From positions 124,001-188,000 of the forward strand of contig CAJYVD010000010.1 in assembly GCA_913778495.1 (NCBI GenBank): 64,000 nucleotides of DNA, in the 5' to 3' direction. The notes beneath the pieces are model-generated. The model did no database searches and was not told the DNA's origin. It saw nothing but the letters and a program-made list of their open reading frames with translations. Position numbers and translations under genes: made by a program. This DNA is from an uncultured Pantoea sp. GTDB lineage: Bacteria > Pseudomonadota > Gammaproteobacteria > Enterobacterales > Enterobacteriaceae. Below are positions 57,228-64,000 of this stretch, piece after piece. The stretch's first letter is position 1. Each line of letters opens with the position of its first letter.

Positions 57228-58676
57228 TTATCTCAGTTGTGCCAGCGCCGCCCGCATGCCGTGGGTGACGATGTGTTGCAGGTGTTGATACACGGCGGCT
57301 TCCAGCCCGGGCCGCTGCGTGAGGTCTTCGCCCCAGTGCGCACGGTCGCTGAGCACAGCGTGGACCAGCTGGTCCACGCGCAAGGTGCCCTGACGTACCG
57401 CCAGCCACCCTTGCGCAAAATGCTGCAGCCAGTGCGCGTCGTCTTGTAATGTCCAGCGCCGATCGCCCTGCTCGCCTTGATAGAAAGCCAGCAGCGCCGC
57501 AAAGGCGAACGTTAAACGTGGCGGCCAAACGCCACTGTTCTGCTGCGCTTGCAGCAGCTGCGGCAGCAAGCGCGTGCGGAACTTGGTCATGCTGTTAAGC
57601 GCGATGGCGAGGAGCGCATGCTGAATAAAGGGGTTACGGAAGCGGCGCTGTACGGCATCCGCGAAGGCATGGAGTTCGGGCGCGGGTAAATCCAGCGTGG
57701 GAATAATTTCCTCGCGCAGCAGCGCATCAATAAAGGCGGCGATCGCTGGGTCATCCATCGCCTCCCCCACGCTGTCAATGCCGGCCAGATAGGCAACGGG
57801 TACCATCGCCGTGTGCGCGCCGTTGAGGATCGCCACTTTCTGCGCCTTATAGGGCGTGATGTCCTCCACCCGTTTTACCTCGGGGGCGAGCGCGGCCAGT
57901 TTGAGCTCCTGCTCCAGCGCGGCTGGCCCCTGAATCACAAATTGGTAATACACCTCGCCCGCCACCAGATAGCGATCTTCATAGCCCAGCTGCGCCGCAA
58001 TCGCCGCACTGTCTGCCGGGAAGCCTGTGACAATGCGATCCACCAGCGTGTTGTAAAACGCACAGTGCGTCTGTACCCAGTCCATAAACGCCGCCGGAAG
58101 CTGCCAATGCTGACTGTATTGCTGCACCCGCTCACGCAACGTATCGCCGTTATGGTCGATCAATTCGCACGGCACAATCAGCCACCCTTTGTCAGCGGCC
58201 CCGGAGAAATGGCTAAAGCGCGCCCACAGTAGCTGCGTCAGCATGCCCGGAAAGGTCGTCGCGGGCGCGCCGTCCAGCCGATCTGCGGCGTCGAAAATAA
58301 TGCCGGCCTCGGTGGTGTTGGAAAACACAACGCGCATCTGCGGCGCGCGTGCCAGCGCCAGAAAGTCTTCATATTGCTGCCACGGTTGGATCTCGCGATT
58401 CAGGCTGCGAATCAGTCGGGTATCGCTTACCGCCTCGCCTGCTGCGTTGAGCCCGCGAATCAGCGTGGTGTACAGGCCATCCTGTTGATTCAGCGTCTCT
58501 GACACCTGACGATTACGCGGCCTGACCACTACCACGCCGGTATCAATGCCCTGATTATCATTGAGCCAGTCGAGCTGCCAGTCGATAAACGCGCGCAAAA
58601 AATTACCTTCGCCAAACTGAATGGCCCGTTCGGTGTAGCGTGCCCCGGGGAAGTTTTGCCGATTCAGACGCAGCAT
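57228..58676 (-). CDS. uxaB: Tagaturonate reductase (altronate oxidoreductase)
   Basis: 482 residues (E. coli 483). NADH-dependent reduction of D-tagaturonate to D-altronate. Polyol/mannitol-dehydrogenase fold, with the N-terminal LxxxRAIQFGEGNFLRAFID motif and the catalytic-Lys region VKRVEDITPYKAQKVAILNGAH-like at about 265-285 (PYKAQKVAILNGAHTA). Start shares one base with the uxaC stop (TAATG), giving translational coupling. In E. coli uxaB is unlinked; here it is inside the operon. Confidence 0.95.
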   Translation of the reverse strand: MLRLNRQNFPGARYTERAIQFGEGNFLRAFIDWQLDWLNDNQGIDTGVVVVRPRNRQVSETLNQQDGLYTTLIRGLNAAGEAVSDTRLIRSLNREIQPWQQYEDFLALARAPQMRVVFSNTTEAGIIFDAADRLDGAPATTFPGMLTQLLWARFSHFSGAADKGWLIVPCELIDHNGDTLRERVQQYSQHWQLPAAFMDWVQTHCAFYNTLVDRIVTGFPADSAAIAAQLGYEDRYLVAGEVYYQFVIQGPAALEQELKLAALAPEVKRVEDITPYKAQKVAILNGAHTAMVPVAYLAGIDSVGEAMDDPAIAAFIDALLREEIIPTLDLPAPELHAFADAVQRRFRNPFIQHALLAIALNSMTKFRTRLLPQLLQAQQNSGVWPPRLTFAFAALLAFYQGEQGDRRWTLQDDAHWLQHFAQGWLAVRQGTLRVDQLVHAVLSDRAHWGEDLTQRPGLEAAVYQHLQHIVTHGMRAALAQLR

Positions 58677-60094
58677 TACGCTTCTCCCAATGCAATGCCG
58701 AAATAGTCACGCGCATTGTTGAAGCAAATATTTTGCACCATCTGCCCGAGCAGCGCCGGGTCGGCGGGCGCTTCACCGCGCATCACCCAGTTGCCCATCA
58801 TTTGACACAGCAGGCGGCGGAAATATTCGTGGCGCGTGTAAGAGAGGAAACTGCGGCTGTCCGTTAGCATACCGACAAAGCGGCTAAGCAGGCCCATTTG
58901 CGCCAGCTGGGTCATCTGTCGCTGCATGCCGTCGAGCTGATCGTTAAACCACCACGCAGAGCCAAACTGCATTTTGCCGGGTGTGCCTTCGCCCTGGAAG
59001 TTGCCCGCCATGGTCGCCAGCACTTCGTTATCACGCGGGTTAAGGCAGTAAAGAATCGTTTTTGGTAGGGCATTTTGGCGATTCTGCGCGTCCAACAGCC
59101 GCGCCAGCGGGATCGCCAATGGCGCATCGTTAATAGAATCAAACCCAACGTCCGGACCGAGCAGGCCATACTGCCGCTGGTTGGCATTGCGCAACGCACC
59201 AATGTGATACTGCTGGGCCCAGCCGCGTTGGGCATATTCGCTGCCCAGCCAGACCAGCACGGCGGTTTTGAACTGGGCGGTTTCATGCGGGGACGGCGCT
59301 GTGCCCTGCAGGCGACGCGCGAGAATGCCGTCCAGCGTCGCTTCATCCGCCTCGGCAAACAGCACCACATCCAGCGCGTGATCGGAAATTTTGCAGCCGT
59401 GCGCGGCGAAATGGTCAAGCCGTTTCACCAGCGCGCGACGCAGATCGTCGAAGCGCTGCACGCTGACGTCCGCCACCTGCTCTAAGCGGTCGATCCACGG
59501 CAGGAAGGTGTCCAGCTCGATATTAAACGCCTTATCGGGTCGCCAGCTTGGCAGCACCTTAATCGCAAAAGTGGCGTCCTCCGCCAGCGTGCGGTGGTGC
59601 GTAAGATCATCCAGCGGATCGTCCGTGGTGCCCACCATTTTCACGTTCATCTGCTGCATGATGCCGCGTGCGCTGAAAGTCTCCTGCGCCAGCATCGCGT
59701 TGCACGCATGCCAAACGCGATCGGCACTCTCCGCATTGAGTAAGACATCGGTAAGGCCAAACGGCCGACGCAGCTCTAAATGCGTCCAGTGATAAAGCGG
59801 ATTGCCCAGGGTGTGTGGCACGGTGCGTGCCCAGGCGTCAAATTTTTCCCGATCGCTGGCGCTGCCTGTGCAGAGCGCTTCCGGCTCACCGTTGGCGCGC
59901 ATGGCGCGCCACTTATAGTGATCGCCTTTGAGCCAGATGTCATAAAGGTTCTTAAAGCGGTAATCCTCCGCAATCTGCTGCGGGGGCAGGTGGCAGTGGT
60001 AGTCGAAAATCGGCTGGTCTTTCGCATAATCGTGGTAAAGACGGCGAGCAAACTCGCTATCGAGTAAAAAATCCTCACCCATAAATGACAACAT
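58676..60094 (-). CDS. uxaC: Glucuronate/galacturonate (uronate) isomerase
   Basis: 472 residues (E. coli 470), nearly identical in layout from [20 protein letters not shown]. Isomerises galacturonate to tagaturonate and glucuronate to fructuronate, the first catabolic step. Amidohydrolase-type barrel with metal ligands in [13 protein letters not shown] and the late catalytic Asp region ([20 protein letters not shown]). First gene of uxaC-uxaB-uxaA and divergent from exuT; ExuR-like and CRP-like sites lie between them. Confidence 0.97.
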   Translation of the reverse strand: MLSFMGEDFLLDSEFARRLYHDYAKDQPIFDYHCHLPPQQIAEDYRFKNLYDIWLKGDHYKWRAMRANGEPEALCTGSASDREKFDAWARTVPHTLGNPLYHWTHLELRRPFGLTDVLLNAESADRVWHACNAMLAQETFSARGIMQQMNVKMVGTTDDPLDDLTHHRTLAEDATFAIKVLPSWRPDKAFNIELDTFLPWIDRLEQVADVSVQRFDDLRRALVKRLDHFAAHGCKISDHALDVVLFAEADEATLDGILARRLQGTAPSPHETAQFKTAVLVWLGSEYAQRGWAQQYHIGALRNANQRQYGLLGPDVGFDSINDAPLAIPLARLLDAQNRQNALPKTILYCLNPRDNEVLATMAGNFQGEGTPGKMQFGSAWWFNDQLDGMQRQMTQLAQMGLLSRFVGMLTDSRSFLSYTRHEYFRRLLCQMMGNWVMRGEAPADPALLGQMVQNICFNNARDYFGIALGEA

Positions 60095-60131
60095 ACCTGC
60101 TCCTTATAAGGTCGCGATCGGCTAATCCCTA

Positions 60132-60151
60132 AAAGTTATCATACCAATTTT
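60132..60151. promoter_or_regulatory. ExuR operator-like palindrome upstream of uxaC
   Basis: AAAGTTATCATACCAATTTT is an imperfect palindrome close to the ExuR/UxuR box (AAATTGGTATACCAATTT). It lies 38 bases upstream of the uxaC start. Confidence 0.75.
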
Positions 60152-60170
60152 AGTGACCGACAAAATTGTT

Positions 60171-60186
60171 TGCGATATGCCTCACA
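60171..60186. promoter_or_regulatory. CRP-like site in the uxaC-exuT intergenic region
   Basis: TGCGA-TATGCC-TCACA matches the CRP core at nine of ten bases. The divergent hexuronate promoters are known CRP targets in E. coli. Confidence 0.65.
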
Positions 60187-60314
60187 ATAATGGCACTGCG
60201 TACAGGGCGATATGGATAAAACAAGCCAAAAATATTCATTTTATTGCTGCAATTCAGCAAGTTAACCTGAACACGCAACACAAGCAGGGTTTTTGTGATG
60301 GCATTCACCTTTTA

Positions 60315-60331
60315 AAGTTGTATAACAAGTT
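60315..60331. promoter_or_regulatory. Second ExuR-like operator near exuT
   Basis: AAGTTGTATAACAAGTT is a near-palindrome with the TTGTATAACAA core similar to ExuR boxes. It lies 155 bases upstream of the exuT start, and a related copy precedes exuR. Confidence 0.5.
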
Positions 60332-60485
60332 AACCTCTCGCTTCATTGTTGCCAGTTCGCTGGCGCAGGCAAGGAATCAGGCGGCTTTACCGCGCCTGCG
60401 GGCGTGAAGCAGCCGCTTCATGTGCAGTCCCGCTCCAGATAACAACAGCGGCCACGCCGCAACGACAAACTGGAAGAGGTTAATA

Positions 60486-61787
60486 ATGCGTAAGATCAAA
60501 GGGCTACGCTGGTACATGATTGGGCTGGTGACGCTGGGCACCGTGCTCGGCTACCTGACGCGTAATACCATCGCCGTGGCGGCGCCCACGCTGGAGACGC
60601 AGCTGGGCATTACCACGCAGCAATACTCCTACATCGTCGCGGCCTACTCGGCGTGCTACACCGTCATGCAACCGGTCGCCGGCTATGTGCTCGACCTACT
60701 GGGCACAAAAATTGGCTACGCAGTCTTTGCTGTGCTGTGGGCGATTTTCTGTGCCGCTACCGCTATGGCGGGCAGCTGGGGCGGTTTTGCGCTGGCGCGC
60801 GGCGCCGTGGGGGCGGCGGAAGCGGCCATGATCCCGGCGGGATTAAAGGCCAGCAGCGAGTGGTTCCCTGCCAAAGAGCGTTCGGTGGCGGTGGGTTACT
60901 TCAACGTGGGATCATCGATTGGGGCGATGCTGGCACCGCCGCTGGTGGTGTGGGCTATCGTGGCACACAGTTGGCAAATGGCGTTCATCATCACCGGCGT
61001 ACTGAGTTTTGTATGGGCAATGTGCTGGCTGGTGTTTTATAAGCATCCGAAACAGCAGAGTAAACTCAGTGAGGAAGAGCGCCACTACATCATCGCTGGC
61101 CAGGAACTGCAGCACCAAACCGGCAATGACAAAAAAATGTCTGCGCGCCAGATTCTGCGCAACCGACAGTTCTGGGGCATCGCGCTGCCGCGCTTTTTAG
61201 CGGAACCGGCGTGGGGAACATTTAATGCCTGGATCCCGCTTTTTATGTTCAAGGTGTACGGTTTCAACCTCAAGGAGATTGCGCTGTTTGCCTGGATGCC
61301 GATGCTGTTCGCCGATCTCGGCTGTATCGTCGGAGGCTATTTGCCGCCGCTGTTCCAGCGCTGGTTTGGCGTCAACCTGATTGTGTCGCGCAAAATGGTG
61401 GTGACGATGGGGGCGGTCCTGATGATCGGTCCCGGTACCATCGGCCTGTTTACCAGTCCTTATGTGGCCATTGGTCTGCTCTGCATTGGCGGATTTGCTC
61501 ATCAGGCGCTTTCCGGCGCATTGATTACGCTCTCGTCAGACGTTTTTGGCCGCAATGAAGTGGCGACCGCCAACGGCTTGACGGGCATGGCAGCATGGAC
61601 AGCCAGCACGATGTTTGCGCTGGTGGTCGGCGCCCTGGCGGATACGTTAGGCTTTAGCCCGCTGTTTGCCGCCCTGGCGGTATTTGATCTGCTCGGCGCC
61701 TGCGTTATCTGGACCGTCTTGAAGAATAAGCCTATCTCCGAACTGGAAACCGAGATGGCCGCGCCTGCCGCCGCCGCGCGGACCTAG
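60486..61787 (+). CDS. exuT: Hexuronate transporter (major facilitator superfamily)
   Basis: 433 residues from ATG at 60486 (GAGG upstream; the frame extends 22 codons but the chosen start matches E. coli MRKIKGLRWYM). Twelve membrane helices; family landmarks are RGAVGAAEAAMIPAGLKASS, FNVGSSIGAMLAPPLVVWAI, ALPRFLAEPAWGTFNAWIPL and GALITLSSDVFGRNEVATAN. Imports galacturonate and glucuronate with H+. Divergent from uxaCBA, and followed by a terminator and exuR. Confidence 0.96.
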   Translation: MRKIKGLRWYMIGLVTLGTVLGYLTRNTIAVAAPTLETQLGITTQQYSYIVAAYSACYTVMQPVAGYVLDLLGTKIGYAVFAVLWAIFCAATAMAGSWGGFALARGAVGAAEAAMIPAGLKASSEWFPAKERSVAVGYFNVGSSIGAMLAPPLVVWAIVAHSWQMAFIITGVLSFVWAMCWLVFYKHPKQQSKLSEEERHYIIAGQELQHQTGNDKKMSARQILRNRQFWGIALPRFLAEPAWGTFNAWIPLFMFKVYGFNLKEIALFAWMPMLFADLGCIVGGYLPPLFQRWFGVNLIVSRKMVVTMGAVLMIGPGTIGLFTSPYVAIGLLCIGGFAHQALSGALITLSSDVFGRNEVATANGLTGMAAWTASTMFALVVGALADTLGFSPLFAALAVFDLLGACVIWTVLKNKPISELETEMAAPAAAART

Positions 61788-61791
61788 CGCT

Positions 61792-61822
61792 AACGGGCTG
61801 GCTTCCACCAGCCCGTTTCCTC
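61792..61822 (+). terminator. Terminator after exuT
   Basis: AACGGGCTGG and CCAGCCCGTT form a perfect 10-bp stem with a 6-base loop, followed by TCCTCCTT. Confidence 0.75.
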
Positions 61823-61832
61823 CTTATGGCTA

Positions 61833-61848
61833 AAGTGGTATAACAACT
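61833..61848. promoter_or_regulatory. ExuR-like operator upstream of exuR (autoregulation)
   Basis: AAGTGGTATAACAACT resembles the two boxes in the uxaC-exuT region and sits 27 bases before the exuR start, which fits negative autoregulation. Confidence 0.6.
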
Positions 61849-61874
61849 CAACGTTTTCCAATGCAGACCGCGCC

Positions 61875-62648
61875 ATGGACTTGACCGAATCCCGACGTCT
61901 TTACCAACAGCTTGCCAGTGAATTGAAGCGCCGCATTGAAGCCGGCGAGTTTCAGGTAGGTGATAAGCTGCCCGCTGAACGCGTGATCGCCGAGGAGAGT
62001 GAGGTGAGCCGCACCGTAGTGCGTGAGGCCATTATCATGCTGGAAGTGGAAGGTTATGTCGAAGTGCGAAAAGGCTCCGGCATCCACGTTATCAGCGCCC
62101 AGCAGCAGAACCGCGTTGTCACCCCAAGCCAGCTGGAGTTCGCCAGCTTTGGCCCTTTCGAGTTGCTTCAGGCGCGCCAGTTAATTGAGAGCAATGTGGC
62201 GGAGTTCGCTGCTACTCAGGTCACGCGACAGGATATTTTGGCGCTGATGGCCATTCAGGAAAATGCCCGACGGGAAGATCACTTCCGCGACTCCGCGTGG
62301 GATATGCAATTTCACGTGCGTATTGCGCAGTCAACCCAGAACAGCGCGCTGGCGGCCATCGTAGAAAAAATGTGGCTGCACCGTTTGCACAATCCCTATT
62401 GGCTGAAACTGCACGAGCACATTGATGCCCGCAACATCACCAGCTGGTGCGACGATCACGATCAGATTTTAAAAGCGCTGATGCGTAAAGATCCCGCCGC
62501 CAGCAAACTGGCGATGTGGCAACATCTGGAAAACACCAAGCAGATGTTGTTTGATGCCACCGCCGATGATTTCGAGTTCAATGTTGATCGCTATATGTTT
62601 GCCGACAATCCCGTCATTCTTCCCGAAGGCACGGAAAGCCCGCAGTGA
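61875..62648 (+). CDS. exuR: Hexuronate regulon repressor ExuR (GntR/FadR type)
   Basis: 257 residues (E. coli 258). GntR winged helix-turn-helix at about 10-75 ([51 protein letters not shown]). The FCD effector domain at about 95-235 carries Asp/His metal-site residues ([23 protein letters not shown]). Represses uxaCBA, exuT and itself until galacturonate or glucuronate products are present (established for E. coli ExuR). Three similar operator-like boxes are visible in this locus. Confidence 0.96.
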   Translation: MDLTESRRLYQQLASELKRRIEAGEFQVGDKLPAERVIAEESEVSRTVVREAIIMLEVEGYVEVRKGSGIHVISAQQQNRVVTPSQLEFASFGPFELLQARQLIESNVAEFAATQVTRQDILALMAIQENARREDHFRDSAWDMQFHVRIAQSTQNSALAAIVEKMWLHRLHNPYWLKLHEHIDARNITSWCDDHDQILKALMRKDPAASKLAMWQHLENTKQMLFDATADDFEFNVDRYMFADNPVILPEGTESPQ

Positions 62649-62969
62649 ATCCTCGCCATTTTCAGAATAATCGGTCAGTTAATCTGCAATAATGTCAGCT
62701 CATGTAAAACTCCTTTTGGCACGCTGTGTCAAAAGGTAAAACTCCTGTGCGGCAGCCACTTTACGCTGTTTGAATACCTTTATTTTTGTTACAGTTATCG
62801 CCCTTTTCTTACCCTTTGCGACAGGGTTTAAAAAAGTCGCTGATTTAACAATCAATTCTGGAAGGACCCGGAACTCCCGCACAGGCGGCCTATTAAAATT
62901 TATAACTCGTCTCAGCCTGCGCCCACGCCCCTAACCGGCACGTTTAACAATGATGTTCAGGAATGATTG
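62649..62969. other. Intergenic region between exuR and yqjA with a repeat-flanked hairpin
   Basis: About 320 bp with no gene. The 11-mer GTAAAACTCCT occurs at 62704-62714 and 62736-62746. Between them, CCTTTTG (62712-62718) pairs with CAAAAGG (62730-62736). The yqjA promoter presumably lies further right. Confidence 0.55.
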
Positions 62970-63644
62970 ATGGATATTTTGCAGGCATTGCTGCATGCCT
63001 TGTGGCAGCAGGATTATGAAATGCTCTCCGATCCCACCTTGGTGTGGGCGATTTATGCCGTGTTGTTCATGATTTTGTTTCTTGAAAATGGTCTGCTGCC
63101 CGCGGCCTTCCTGCCGGGCGATAGCCTGTTAATTCTGGTGGGGGTATTGATCGCCAAAGGCACCATGGGCTTCCCCCTTACGCTGTTGGTGCTTACCACG
63201 GGCGCCAGCCTTGGCTGCTGGGTCAGCTACATTCAGGGCCGGTGGCTGGGCAACACGCCAACGGTGCAGAAATGGCTTTCTCACCTGCCGGCGCAATATC
63301 ATCAGCGCGCCCATAGCCTGTTTCACCGCCATGGACTTTCCGCGCTGTTGGTCGGCCGCTTCATCGCCTTTGTCCGCACCCTGCTGCCAACGATTGCCGG
63401 ATTATCCGGTCTGAGCAACACGCGCTTTCAGTTTTTTAACTGGGTGAGTGGCTTCCTGTGGGTGCTGATTTTAACCGTGCTGGGCTTCGCCTTGGGTAAA
63501 ACCCCGCTGTTTCGCCGTTATGAAGATCAGCTGATGTTTTTACTGATGATGCTGCCGCTGGTGCTGCTGGTGGTCGGCTTGATCGGTTCGCTGGTGGTGC
63601 TGTGGCGTAAACGTCAGGCGACGCGCAATGGGAACCCACAGTGA
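62970..63644 (+). CDS. yqjA: DedA-family inner-membrane protein YqjA
   Basis: 224 residues from ATG at 62970 (AGGA eight bases upstream), as in E. coli (220). DedA hallmarks are the [20 protein letters not shown] re-entrant segment with Glu and Asp, [13 protein letters not shown] and the conserved Arg in [20 protein letters not shown]. Required with YghB for membrane lipid/proton homeostasis and alkaline tolerance in E. coli. Stop overlaps the mzrA start (TGATG), so the two are coupled. Confidence 0.95.
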   Translation: MDILQALLHALWQQDYEMLSDPTLVWAIYAVLFMILFLENGLLPAAFLPGDSLLILVGVLIAKGTMGFPLTLLVLTTGASLGCWVSYIQGRWLGNTPTVQKWLSHLPAQYHQRAHSLFHRHGLSALLVGRFIAFVRTLLPTIAGLSGLSNTRFQFFNWVSGFLWVLILTVLGFALGKTPLFRRYEDQLMFLLMMLPLVLLVVGLIGSLVVLWRKRQATRNGNPQ

Positions 63645-64000
63645 TGAACATGATACGTCGTATGCCCAAGCGCTGGCTTGCTTGGGCCGTAGCGGGCGCA
63701 TTGGCCCTGCTGGCGGTGGTCATTGTGCCCAACCTGCTCCAGCATGAAACGGTGATTAAAATCCGCGTGGCCCACAGCGGGTCCAATTTACCGGACGGTT
63801 TTTATCTTTATCAGCAGCTCAGCGCGCAGGGCGTGCGCATTAAAAGTATTACCCCTTCAGGCGATGCGCTGGTGATTCATTTCGAAAACGAAGAACAGAG
63901 CCTTGCCGCGCAGAAAGTGCTGCAACGCTTACTGCCGCAAGGCTTTGTGGTGGCAACCGGCACGCAAGCCCTGCAGCAAGCCGTCGCGGCCAATCGCACC
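63644..64000 (+). CDS. mzrA: EnvZ/OmpR regulator MzrA (3' end outside the window)
   Basis: 119 codons are visible from ATG at 63644. Short cytoplasmic N-terminus, one membrane anchor ([20 protein letters not shown]), then a periplasmic domain aligning with E. coli MzrA ([53 protein letters not shown]). MzrA binds EnvZ and raises OmpR phosphorylation. The position right behind yqjA is conserved in enterobacteria. Confidence 0.9.
   Translation, partial: MNMIRRMPKRWLAWAVAGALALLAVVIVPNLLQHETVIKIRVAHSGSNLPDGFYLYQQLSAQGVRIKSITPSGDALVIHFENEEQSLAAQKVLQRLLPQGFVVATGTQALQQAVAANRT

Noticed and set aside
62700-62882. 60-codon minus-strand frame upstream of yqjA
   Set aside because: Lies in a presumed promoter region, with repeats and no ribosome site.

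Overview
The window is a 64-kb chromosomal segment of an enterobacterium. The right-hand half carries a gene order typical of Enterobacterales (fadH, rlmG, ygjP, alx with its manganese riboswitch, sstT, the uxa/exu hexuronate regulon, yqjA-mzrA). Protein sequences there are close to, but clearly distinct from, those of Escherichia coli. The compact uxaC-uxaB-uxaA operon and the ClC channel inserted between ygjP and alx suggest an Erwiniaceae or other plant/insect-associated lineage (Pantoea/Erwinia-like). That assignment is an inference from gene content, not a demonstrated identity.

Layout. (1) Positions 1-7207: tail of an unknown protein, a 1767-residue surface protein with a DUF4347 N-terminus and cadherin/Ig-like repeats, and a TolC-family lipoprotein directly behind it. 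(2) Positions 7320-10056, minus strand: an unassigned two-gene unit encoding a secreted coiled-coil protein and a 614-residue helical protein with one central hydrophobic segment. The architecture resembles alpha-helical pore-forming toxins. (3) Positions 10057-11162: an AT-rich stretch with almost no coding content, followed by a hexapeptide acyltransferase at 11163-11732. (4) Positions 11954-26692, minus strand: a contact-dependent inhibition / two-partner secretion locus, cdiB-cdiC-cdiA-cdiI. It is followed by four orphan CdiA-CT/immunity modules in tandem, several frameshifted or chimeric. (5) Positions 26986-32365, minus strand: a LapB/LapC/TolC-type type I secretion operon. Upstream of it is a MASE1-GGDEF diguanylate cyclase (32738-34162).

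(6) Positions 34424-41474: a SulP anion transporter, a lipoprotein e(P4)-type phosphatase, a diverged YfiH/laccase-family protein, and an idnD-idnO-idnT operon with CRP-like and GntR/IdnR-like sites upstream. (7) Positions 41645-47198: a BvgS/EvgS-like hybrid sensor kinase flanked by two LuxR-type response regulators, one divergent and one co-directional. (8) Positions 47496-64000: core-type genes fadH, rlmG, ygjP, a ClC channel, riboswitch-alx, sstT, uxaABC, exuT, exuR, yqjA and the start of mzrA.

How the genes fit together. The left 34 kb looks like a cell-surface interaction island: a large exported adhesin-like protein, a type I secretion machine, a possible c-di-GMP input, a CDI toxin array and a putative secreted helical toxin pair. 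The right 30 kb is mainly carbon metabolism and transport. There, galacturonate/glucuronate uptake and catabolism carries visible ExuR-like and CRP-like sites. No tRNA, rRNA, CRISPR array, prophage or intact insertion sequence was found.
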